Assembly: GCA_003158365.1 (NCBI GenBank)
Contig: PMIW01000076.1
Coordinates: 1-12,025, forward strand
DNA length: 12,025 nt
Source: Ignavibacteriota bacterium
GTDB taxonomy: Bacteria > Bacteroidota > Ignavibacteria > Tepidaquicellales > Tepidaquicellaceae
Direction: 5' to 3'
In this document: positions 1 to 6,297 of the stretch, in pieces
Layout: each line of letters opens with the position of its first letter
How positions within the stretch are numbered: position 1 is the stretch's first letter
Position numbers and translations under genes: made by a program
Notes under the pieces: generated by a model
Told to the model about the DNA's origin: nothing
Database searches by the model: none
The model's input: only the letters and a program-made list of their open reading frames with translations

Positions 1-27
1 GAAAATGATTTTAATAAAATAAATATG

Positions 28-60
28 AACCGGACATATTAATTAACAATATATCCGGTT
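28..60. terminator. Hairpin downstream of the S9 peptidase gene, probable terminator
   Basis: Bases 28-40 pair with 48-60: a 7-bp GC-containing block (AACCGGA with TCCGGTT), one C/A mismatch, then 5 A/T pairs around a 7-base loop. It begins 8 bases beyond the peptidase stop codon on the minus strand. The minus-strand sequence after the stem is T-rich (CATATTTATTTTATT) but not a clean T-run. The plus-strand side is also AT-rich, so it could work in both directions. Function as a terminator is inferred from position and shape. Confidence 0.6.
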
Positions 61-68
61 TATTAAAT

Positions 69-2816
69 TTATTTTTTCAAATCGAATCCGTTCTTTAATC
101 CTTTGTCCGTTGCTTTCACGCCTTCGGACATCCAAACGGGCATTGGAGCGCCTTTCAGGTAATAATCAAAAAACTGCATCATACGTTTTGAAAGATCAAC
201 TCTGTTTGGCCATTTCATTAAATTGTGTTCATCACCGTTATATGTAAGCATCCATACAGGTTTATCCAATCTTCTTAATGCCGTAAAAAGTTCGATTCCC
301 TGTTCGTGGGGAACTGCACCGTCGTTATCATTTGACATAATCAAAAGAGGTGTCTCGACTTTATCGGCAAAGAACAAAGGTGAGTTTTCAATATATAAAT
401 CCAATCCATTCCATAAAGTTTTTCCGATTCTGCTCTGGTCCTGTTCATACTGAAATTGTCTTACCATACCTGATTCCCAGCGTATTCCGCCGTATGCACT
501 TGTCATATTTGCAACAGGCGCACCGGCCATTGCGGCTTTAAATAAATTCGTACGGGTTACCATATAAGCGACCTGGTATCCGCCCCAGCTCTGTCCCTGC
601 AAAGCCATATTAAATTTATCTATATATCCTTTTTCTATTAATGCATACGTTCCGCTCATAATTGCATTATAACCGCTTTTTCCGGGATAGCCGATTTTAT
701 ATGTAATATCCGGAATAAAAATTACATACCCGTTGCTATTGTATAGAGGAAAATTAATTACAGACCTGCTTGGATTGGGAATATAATGTGCGTGAATCCT
801 GTCAGTATATTTTTCATAAAAATATGTAATCATCGGATATTGCTTGTTCGGGTCAAAGTTTTCAGGTTTATACAGAAGTCCTTTTTGTTCAACTCCCGAA
901 GAATCTTTCCATTTGAATAATTCGACTGTACCCCACAAATATTTTGATTGCTGCGGATTAGCATCTGAAATTTTTGCCTGGATTGAAAAATCTGTATTGG
1001 CTGTCCACAAATCCGGAAAATCAGTATAAGAAAATCTGTACCATATTAATCTGTCTGCTTTTTTTGATTTAATGGGTTCGGTATATCCGTAATCCGCCAT
1101 AACAAGTTCTTTCAGAGAATTATCCGAATTAAGATTAAGAGAATAAAATCCTTCAAAAGTTGTGTTTTCATTTTGAGCTTTCAATAAAATATTATCGGGA
1201 ATACAAACTGAATCTTCATTGAGTTTTACATATCTCAATATTGTTTTCGCATCTCTCCCTATTTTTGTAATGTTGACAGGTGTTGTTTCATTTTTCGGAT
1301 TTACTTTCCACAAATCATACCTGTCATAAATCAATACCGATTCATCATTCTTTGTCCAGCCTGCAATGCCGTACTGCTCGGGGTCTCTTGGCAGGTCGAA
1401 TTCTTCATCATAAAATTTTGCCGGAATGGTTTTTGTAAGAATATATTCCCTGTTATCTTTAAGCGAATATGAATGATATGTACTGTCTTTTGGTTCGTAG
1501 TATAATAAAAAATTTCCGAACGGTGAAAAATCAGCATAATATTTCAGTTTTTCTTTTAATAATGTTCTTTCACCTGTTTCGAGATTGACCGAGTAATAAT
1601 CCCTAAATGTTGCGTCTTCCCAGGAAGTCAGTTTCTGGTATGGTTTATCCGATGTACCGTATGCAATCTTTCCGTTACCTTTATTTAAAATTTTAACATC
1701 CTGCATTGTGGTATCGGCAAGTTGAATTATTTTGTCTTGACCGATATCATACAGGGCAAGATATGTTCTTCTCTTTTCTTTCTCGACATCGTGAACCTGC
1801 TGGGTCTGCAGCTGAGCATCATTCCAATTCCAGATATCTACTTTGCATTTTTCCTCATCGAGAAGCGAGTCCTTTGGTTCGGGCATTACTTTGGGTGCAG
1901 TCTGGAAAAACAATTTAGTCCCGTCTTCCGAAAAATACATTGATTCATTAGTGCTTAATTCCCATCCGTCCGAGATTCCGAGTGTTGATGTATCTGCAAT
2001 AAGCTTAACAGAATTAGTTTTTATATCCAGATAGTATAAACCATATCTTTTAACTGAGTTTGTATCTTTTGTATGCAAAAATGCAATTTGTTCACCTTTA
2101 TCATCGACGGTTAGTTTTTTAATGGTGCCTGTTTGCCGGAATAATATTGAAGAAACTTCTTTGTCAACGTCAAAAATACCTACCGATAAAGAATCCTGCT
2201 TTTTGTTTTTAATTTTAGAAATAAATCCCAGAATCTTTCCGTTTTTAGAGAAAACACACTCATTAACATCTTTATACCTGTAACTTTTATTTTTTACCGG
2301 GTTAACAATGTTCAAATGTGAATAAATAGTCGAATCTTTTTTGTTAACCGTATCTTTTGTTTCATTTAAAAAAGAAAACCAGCTCTCATTTTCTTTCGGA
2401 ACTAAAAATGAAGTGAGCTCTGGATATTTAGAAATTCTGTTATTAAAAAATATTCCCAGTGAATCTTTCGGCATCTGGTCTTTCTTTTTTTTCTTTAACT
2501 TTAATTCTCTGGTTATTTTATCCTGAGGTTTTATTTTAAATGCTATAAAATCGGAGTTCGGAGAAAACACGGCTTCATATCCCCGGGATACCGAATCCTT
2601 CGTATTATTTTCGGTATTATAAATATAAAGCCACCCGTCGCCTTTTTGCGGATTCACTTCGAATGTAATCCATTTACCGTCGTTCGAAACTTTAGATTTT
2701 TCGAGCCTTTTCCAGCTTTCGTAAACATCATGTGTCAGCGGTATTTTTGAAGAATCCTGTGCAAATAAATAAAAAGCGGAAAGTAAAAAGTAAAAAGCAA
2801 GGAATATTTTTTTCAT
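69..2816 (-). CDS. Secreted prolyl oligopeptidase family (S9) serine peptidase
   Basis: A 915-residue exported serine peptidase that probably cleaves peptides in the periplasm or outside the cell. The N-terminus is a clear signal peptide (MKKIFLAF..., hydrophobic core about residues 4-18, probable cleavage near FAQ at 18-20). Residues about 30-640 have the irregular beta-rich character of an S9 propeller (repeated SNDGKW, FSPNSDF, FSKNGK and FSEDGTK turns). The C-terminal alpha/beta-hydrolase domain carries the catalytic triad: Ser743 in GQSWGG, Asp832 in NDNDGAVP and His864 in GDEHNL. A lysine-rich stretch at 106-112 is encoded by an A-run and sits before MPKDSL, which I recall as normal for this subfamily. 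No frameshift or missing catalytic residue is seen. The ATG at 2814-2816 gives the signal peptide directly, so the start is secure despite no Shine-Dalgarno sequence. The gene is transcribed away from the plus-strand run. The substrate cannot be read from sequence; dipeptidyl-peptidase and acylaminoacyl-peptidase activities both occur in the family. Confidence 0.93.
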   Translation of the reverse strand: MKKIFLAFYFLLSAFYLFAQDSSKIPLTHDVYESWKRLEKSKVSNDGKWITFEVNPQKGDGWLYIYNTENNTKDSVSRGYEAVFSPNSDFIAFKIKPQDKITRELKLKKKKKDQMPKDSLGIFFNNRISKYPELTSFLVPKENESWFSFLNETKDTVNKKDSTIYSHLNIVNPVKNKSYRYKDVNECVFSKNGKILGFISKIKNKKQDSLSVGIFDVDKEVSSILFRQTGTIKKLTVDDKGEQIAFLHTKDTNSVKRYGLYYLDIKTNSVKLIADTSTLGISDGWELSTNESMYFSEDGTKLFFQTAPKVMPEPKDSLLDEEKCKVDIWNWNDAQLQTQQVHDVEKEKRRTYLALYDIGQDKIIQLADTTMQDVKILNKGNGKIAYGTSDKPYQKLTSWEDATFRDYYSVNLETGERTLLKEKLKYYADFSPFGNFLLYYEPKDSTYHSYSLKDNREYILTKTIPAKFYDEEFDLPRDPEQYGIAGWTKNDESVLIYDRYDLWKVNPKNETTPVNITKIGRDAKTILRYVKLNEDSVCIPDNILLKAQNENTTFEGFYSLNLNSDNSLKELVMADYGYTEPIKSKKADRLIWYRFSYTDFPDLWTANTDFSIQAKISDANPQQSKYLWGTVELFKWKDSSGVEQKGLLYKPENFDPNKQYPMITYFYEKYTDRIHAHYIPNPSRSVINFPLYNSNGYVIFIPDITYKIGYPGKSGYNAIMSGTYALIEKGYIDKFNMALQGQSWGGYQVAYMVTRTNLFKAAMAGAPVANMTSAYGGIRWESGMVRQFQYEQDQSRIGKTLWNGLDLYIENSPLFFADKVETPLLIMSNDNDGAVPHEQGIELFTALRRLDKPVWMLTYNGDEHNLMKWPNRVDLSKRMMQFFDYYLKGAPMPVWMSEGVKATDKGLKNGFDLKK

Positions 2817-2917
2817 ATATATAATTAGAAATTTAGTTAAAATATTTACATTATATTAAATAGTATATTCAATATTTTATACATCCATTATTATGTAAAT
2901 CTAATCAATGTAAATGG

Positions 2918-2942
2918 ATTCCGGATAAGAGCATTCTGGAAT
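2918..2942. repeat. Small palindrome resembling dispersed intergenic repeats
   Basis: ATTCCGGA (2918-2925) pairs with TCTGGAAT (2935-2942) over 8 bases, one a G-U pair, around a 9-base loop. The wider text, TGGATTCCGG...CTGGAATGACAG, resembles the short GGATTCC...GGAATGACA palindromes that are scattered between genes in many bacterial genomes. Membership of such a family is inferred from that resemblance. It lies between the two copies of the 24-bp direct repeat. Confidence 0.5.
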
Positions 2943-2969
2943 GACAGGAAGGGGGGTAAATAGTATATT
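2941..2969 (+). promoter_or_regulatory. Possible promoter for the omega-amidase gene run
   Basis: ATGACA at 2941-2946 and TATATT at 2964-2969 each match the sigma-70 hexamers in five of six positions and are separated by exactly 17 bases. Transcription would start near 2976, leaving a leader of about 80 bases. The -35-like hexamer is the edge of the palindromic element and the -10-like hexamer is inside the second direct-repeat copy. Bacteroidota housekeeping promoters usually follow a different consensus (TTG and TAnnTTTG), which I did not find cleanly here, so this is a weak call. Confidence 0.3.
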
Positions 2970-3056
2970 CAATATTTTATCCGTTTTAAATAATCATAAA
3001 TTTATTGCTTTTTACTTTTTATATTAAGTTTTATTTTGACTAATAGTATAAAGATT

Positions 3057-3833
3057 ATGTCAAACTTAAAAATAACATTAATTCAGATTACTCTTTACTG
3101 GGAAGATATAGATAAAAACATTAAAATGTTTTCTCAAAAACTTGATAAAGTAAAAGAGAAAACAGATTTAATTATTTTACCTGAAATGTTCTCAACAGGT
3201 TTTACAATGAACGCAAGAAAGCTTGCTGAAGGCATGAATGGAAAAGCGGTCGTGTTTATGAAACATTTTTCTGAAAAACTGAATTCATATATATGCGGAA
3301 GTGTAATAATTAAATCGGGAAAGAAATTTTACAATCGTTTAATAGTCTGCTCGCCAGAGGGTAAAACACAATATTATGACAAGAGGCATTTGTTCAGCAT
3401 AGGAAAGGAAAATTCAGTTTACACTGAAGGTAAAAAGCATTTAATAATTAATATTAAGGGATGGAGGGTTGCTTTTTTCATTTGTTATGATTTGCGTTTT
3501 CCGGTCTGGTGCAGGAATAAGAATAATTATGATGCAGCGGTGTTTTCGGCAAACTGGCCGATGGAAAGAAACTATTACTGGAAGAATTTATTACTTGCAA
3601 GGGCTATAGAAAATCAATGTTATGTAGCAGGGGTCAACGGAATCGGCAAAGACGGGAAAGGATATGCGCTTTCAGGTGATTCAGCAATAATCAACCCGTT
3701 GGGGAAATATATACTCGAAGCGAAAGTAAAAAATGGAATATTCAGTGCCCAACTTGACAGAAAAATACTAGATAATTTCAGAAAGAAATTTCCGGTTTAC
3801 AAGGATGCGGATAAGTTTAAAATAATTTTATGA
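3057..3833 (+). CDS. Omega-amidase, YafV-type carbon-nitrogen hydrolase
   Basis: A cytoplasmic nitrilase-superfamily amidase of 258 residues, the usual length for the family. The complete Glu-Lys-Cys triad is visible: Glu43 in LPEMFSTGF, Lys109 in YYDKRHLF and Cys143 in FICYDLRFPVW. The stretches around the triad, together with ANWP, RAIENQCYVAG and the C-terminal KFPVYKDADKF, closely follow E. coli YafV. That family hydrolyses 2-oxoglutaramate and 2-oxosuccinamate, the toxic products of glutamine/asparagine transamination, and takes part in methionine salvage in some bacteria. I chose ATG 3057 because YafV proteins begin at MxxLKITL; a TTG at 3036 would add seven non-conserved residues. No Shine-Dalgarno sequence is present. 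The 3' end overlaps the next gene by ATGA, so translation is probably coupled. The family call is firm; the precise substrate is inferred from homology. Confidence 0.92.
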   Translation: MSNLKITLIQITLYWEDIDKNIKMFSQKLDKVKEKTDLIILPEMFSTGFTMNARKLAEGMNGKAVVFMKHFSEKLNSYICGSVIIKSGKKFYNRLIVCSPEGKTQYYDKRHLFSIGKENSVYTEGKKHLIINIKGWRVAFFICYDLRFPVWCRNKNNYDAAVFSANWPMERNYYWKNLLLARAIENQCYVAGVNGIGKDGKGYALSGDSAIINPLGKYILEAKVKNGIFSAQLDRKILDNFRKKFPVYKDADKFKIIL

Positions 3834-4432
3834 GAAAATTTTTTTATACGATTTTCATTTTTCTTTTTTCTTTAAGCGTTTATGCTCAAAGCAATAACAT
3901 TACCCGAGTTAGTACAAAGTTTTCAGGGAAAGATGCGTGGAAAGAATGGTGGGTGGATGTAAACGGTTCCAGCGGCACAATAAAAACAGTATTTTCCGGA
4001 GATGATGCATGGACTTCCTGGGAAGTCGACTTGCCAAATAACAGCTATGGCTCTATTAAAACAGTGTTATTGGGAGATAATGCATGGAAATACTGGAGAT
4101 TCGAATTCGATGATTGCTACGGGTATTTAAGAACAGTATATAACGGAGATGATGCCTGGAAAGAATGGGAAGTAATCGATGAAACAGGTTTTACAACATT
4201 AAAAATATCCACTGTTTATTCCGGTGATAATGCGTGGAAATACTGGAGGATATATAATTTCGGCGGCAATATGAATGTAAGTACTACATTTTCAGGTGAT
4301 GATGCATGGAAAAGCTGGTCCATAAACGATTATATAAAAAACACTAAAGCAGGGTATAAGATAGCAGCTATTTTTGCATGTGTTTTTACAGGTTACAAAT
4401 ATGCAAGTACTGTTGAAAAAAAAGAAAATTGA
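3830..4432 (+). CDS. Exported protein of six GD(D/N)AWxxW repeats, function unknown
   Basis: I do not recognise this 200-residue protein. It starts with a signal peptide (MRKFF..., hydrophobic core about 5-17, probable cleavage near YAQ at 18-20). Six repeats then fill residues about 27-165. Their cores are GKDAWKEW (33), GDDAWTSW (57), GDNAWKYW (82), GDDAWKEW (106), GDNAWKYW (132) and GDDAWKSW (156), spaced 24, 25, 24, 26 and 24 residues. Each core is preceded by a beta-like strand of the form (V/I)xTV(F/Y) and followed by another short hydrophobic strand, which suggests a stack of beta hairpins joined by an acidic Gly-Asp turn. The tail (176-192) is moderately hydrophobic and could be a weak membrane segment or a packed helix; the last residues are charged. 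The only cysteines after the signal are Cys96 and Cys184. Its ATG overlaps the omega-amidase stop (ATGA), so the two are probably co-translated, yet one is cytoplasmic and this one exported. A binding or envelope role is possible, but no activity can be assigned. Confidence 0.85.
   Translation: MRKFFYTIFIFLFSLSVYAQSNNITRVSTKFSGKDAWKEWWVDVNGSSGTIKTVFSGDDAWTSWEVDLPNNSYGSIKTVLLGDNAWKYWRFEFDDCYGYLRTVYNGDDAWKEWEVIDETGFTTLKISTVYSGDNAWKYWRIYNFGGNMNVSTTFSGDDAWKSWSINDYIKNTKAGYKIAAIFACVFTGYKYASTVEKKEN
3926..4318 (+). repeat. Six coding repeats of about 75 bases
   Basis: These bases span the six GD(D/N)AWxxW cores, beginning at 3926, 3998, 4073, 4145, 4223 and 4295. Repeats 3 and 5 are almost identical at DNA level (GATAATGC[A/G]TGGAAATACTGGAG), while repeats 2, 4 and 6 carry GATGATGC. 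The alternation suggests that a two-repeat block of about 150 bases was duplicated. Confidence 0.85.
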
Positions 4433-4456
4433 AGTTCATAAAATAAATCATACTAT

Positions 4457-6226
4457 ATGCACATTATTGACTGGTCTATTGTTGTTGTTTACTTCATAAT
4501 AAATATTCTCATAGGACTTTATTATTACAAGAAAGCAAGCGGTAATGCGGAAAACTTTTTTCTCTCAGGGCGGAAACTTACCTGGTGGCTAGCAGGTTTA
4601 TCTATGGTGGCAACTACATTTGCTGCTGATACACCGCTTGCTGTAACCGAGCTAGTCGGACAGAGCGGTATTGCAGGCAACTGGCTTTGGTGGAATATGA
4701 TGATAGGAGGAATGTTAACGGTTTTTTTCTTTGCCAGACTGTGGAGGAGAGCGCATATTTTGACCGATGTCGAGTTCATTGAACTCAGATATTCGGGTAA
4801 AGCTGCATCATTTCTCAGGGGTTTCAAAGCAATTTATCTCGGAATTTTTATGAACTGCATTATCATGGGTTGGGTGAATCTGGCTCTCGGAAAAATATTA
4901 AAAGGAATGTTTCCGGGACAGATTAGTGATGCAAATGTAATGTTTTTTATACTGGCGATTATGATTGTTACTGCAATAATTTCCGCAATGTCGGGTTTAT
5001 GGGGTGTTGCAGTGACGGATTCATTTCAGTTTATAATAAAAATGACAGGTTGTATAATTCTTGCAATATTAGTCGTGAACTCTCCGCAAATCGGAGGTGT
5101 TTCAGGATTACAGGCAAAGCTTCCGGAATGGGCTTTGAAATTTACTCCCCAGATTGGAAGTGTAAATACTATAGGCGAAACCGGTGGAATATTCATGATG
5201 ACGATTTCGACCTTTTTAGCATATATTGGAGTTCAATGGTGGGCAAGCTGGTATCCAGGTGCCGAGCCAGGTGGCGGGGGCTATGTAGCACAAAGAATGA
5301 TGTCCGCCAAAAATGAGAAACACTCACTACTTGCAACATTATTCTTTCAAGTTGCCCACTATTGTTTACGTCCCTGGCCATGGATAATCGTGGCTCTTTC
5401 CGCAATTGTACTTTATCCTGACCTTCCAACTGCAGACAAAGGTCTCGGCTATGTAAAAGCTATGAACGATTTTCTGCCCGTCGGTTTAAAAGGATTATTA
5501 CTTGCGACATTTTTTGCTGCATCGATGTCAACTATAGCAACGCATTTAAACTGGGGAACATCTTATTTCATAAATGATTTTTACAAAAGGTTTTTAAAAC
5601 CGAATGAAACCGATAAACATTATGTTGCCGCATCAAGGTTAATGACGGTTGTATTTATGATTGTAGCTGTTTTAATTACGAATTTTATGACAACGATCTC
5701 CGGAGTCTGGGCATTTGTAATAGAATGTGGTGCCGGACTAGGACTTGTTTTAATTTTAAGATGGTTCTGGTGGAGAGTAAATGCAATCAGCGAAATTGTT
5801 GCAACAATGACTCCTTTTGTTGTTTACGGCGTATTACATTTTGGAAATTTCAGTGTTAAGTTTCCGCAGACATTATATATTATAGTACCGATAACAACTC
5901 TTGCCTGGATTATTACTTCATTTGTTACTAAACCTACTAAAGAAGAAACATTGCTTAATTTTTATAAGCGTGTTCATCCGGGCGGATTCGGCTGGAAGAA
6001 AATTGCCGCAAAACTTCCCGAAGTTAAGCCAGATAAGGGTTATGGAGTACTATTCCTTGACTGGGGACTTGGTGTTATATTACTTTATTCATTCTTATTT
6101 GGTATTGGAAAATTAATATTTGGAGATTATTTATTAGGAATTATTTTTATAACAACAGGTTTGATTTGCGGTGCAATAATTTTAAAGCACGTCAGTTATC
6201 TTGGCTGGGATGAAAAGTTTGAATAA
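4457..6226 (+). CDS. Sodium:solute symporter family transporter
   Basis: A 589-residue inner-membrane protein of the SSS (SSF) family, which couples Na+ entry to solute uptake; the length is within the family range. The N-terminus (IDWSIVVVYFIINILIG...) is the usual first helix, followed by the typical FFLSGRKLTWW loop and a helix beginning AGLSMVATTFAAD. TDSFQF at 187-192 matches the conserved TDxxQ helix. AASMSTIATHLNWGTSY at 354-370 contains the Ser/Thr pair expected at the Na2 sodium site, followed by the usual D-FYK. About 12-13 membrane segments can be counted. A tryptophan- and glycine-rich loop (WWASWYPGAEPGGGG, 261-275) and a soluble stretch near 498-530 are notable, and I think they mark a subgroup rather than a defect. 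The gene starts 24 bases after the repeat protein with no terminator between them, so co-transcription is likely. The solute cannot be told from sequence; sugars, amino acids and organic acids are all used by the family. Confidence 0.92.
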   Translation: MHIIDWSIVVVYFIINILIGLYYYKKASGNAENFFLSGRKLTWWLAGLSMVATTFAADTPLAVTELVGQSGIAGNWLWWNMMIGGMLTVFFFARLWRRAHILTDVEFIELRYSGKAASFLRGFKAIYLGIFMNCIIMGWVNLALGKILKGMFPGQISDANVMFFILAIMIVTAIISAMSGLWGVAVTDSFQFIIKMTGCIILAILVVNSPQIGGVSGLQAKLPEWALKFTPQIGSVNTIGETGGIFMMTISTFLAYIGVQWWASWYPGAEPGGGGYVAQRMMSAKNEKHSLLATLFFQVAHYCLRPWPWIIVALSAIVLYPDLPTADKGLGYVKAMNDFLPVGLKGLLLATFFAASMSTIATHLNWGTSYFINDFYKRFLKPNETDKHYVAASRLMTVVFMIVAVLITNFMTTISGVWAFVIECGAGLGLVLILRWFWWRVNAISEIVATMTPFVVYGVLHFGNFSVKFPQTLYIIVPITTLAWIITSFVTKPTKEETLLNFYKRVHPGGFGWKKIAAKLPEVKPDKGYGVLFLDWGLGVILLYSFLFGIGKLIFGDYLLGIIFITTGLICGAIILKHVSYLGWDEKFE

Positions 6227-6297
6227 TAAGTAATAATTTGGATTTTTCTTTTCATTTGTTTTTTTTAAAACAGATCTCAATAACTCAATATAATTTA

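Larger units (their letters stand above)
2857..2980. repeat. 24-bp direct repeat, two copies exactly 100 bp apart
   Basis: Copy 1 is 2857-2880 and copy 2 is 2957-2980; both begin TAAATAGTATATTC and end ATATTTTAT, and they are identical over all 24 bases. Identity stops sharply on both sides. The 76 bases between them (2881-2956) hold a palindrome and a run of six G. Copy 1 lies 40 bases upstream of the peptidase start and copy 2 lies 76 bases upstream of the omega-amidase start. This could be a duplication flanking an inserted small element, a partial tandem repeat with a 100-bp unit, or a pair of regulator sites; the sequence does not decide. Confidence 0.85.
2784..3021. repeat. 17-bp exact inverted repeat bracketing the divergent spacer
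   Basis: The plus strand reads TAAAAAGTAAAAAGCAA at 2784-2800 and its exact reverse complement TTGCTTTTTACTTTTTA at 3005-3021. The left arm is inside the signal-peptide codons of the S9 peptidase gene; the right arm ends 35 bases before the omega-amidase ATG. The sequence is of low complexity, so chance or a dispersed short repeat is possible. Confidence 0.5.

Noticed and set aside
3036..3056. TTG start extending the omega-amidase by seven residues
   Set aside because: The extension (MTNSIKI) has no counterpart in YafV-type proteins, which begin near MxxLKITL; ATG 3057 fits.
2817..3056. Remnant insertion sequence or transposase gene in the divergent spacer
   Set aside because: No reading frame of meaningful length exists there; only short repeats and a palindrome are visible.
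3926..4318. CRISPR-like or tandem non-coding repeat
   Set aside because: The periodic DNA is in-frame coding for protein repeats, with variable sequence between cores and no spacers or cas genes nearby.
4525..4827. 100-codon open frame on the minus strand
   Set aside because: Antisense to conserved symporter helices, with no recognisable domain or start signal.
6238..6297. TTG start extending the membrane protein by 20 residues
   Set aside because: The added sequence is translated AT-rich spacer; ATG 6298 directly precedes a normal charged N-terminus and the first membrane helix.
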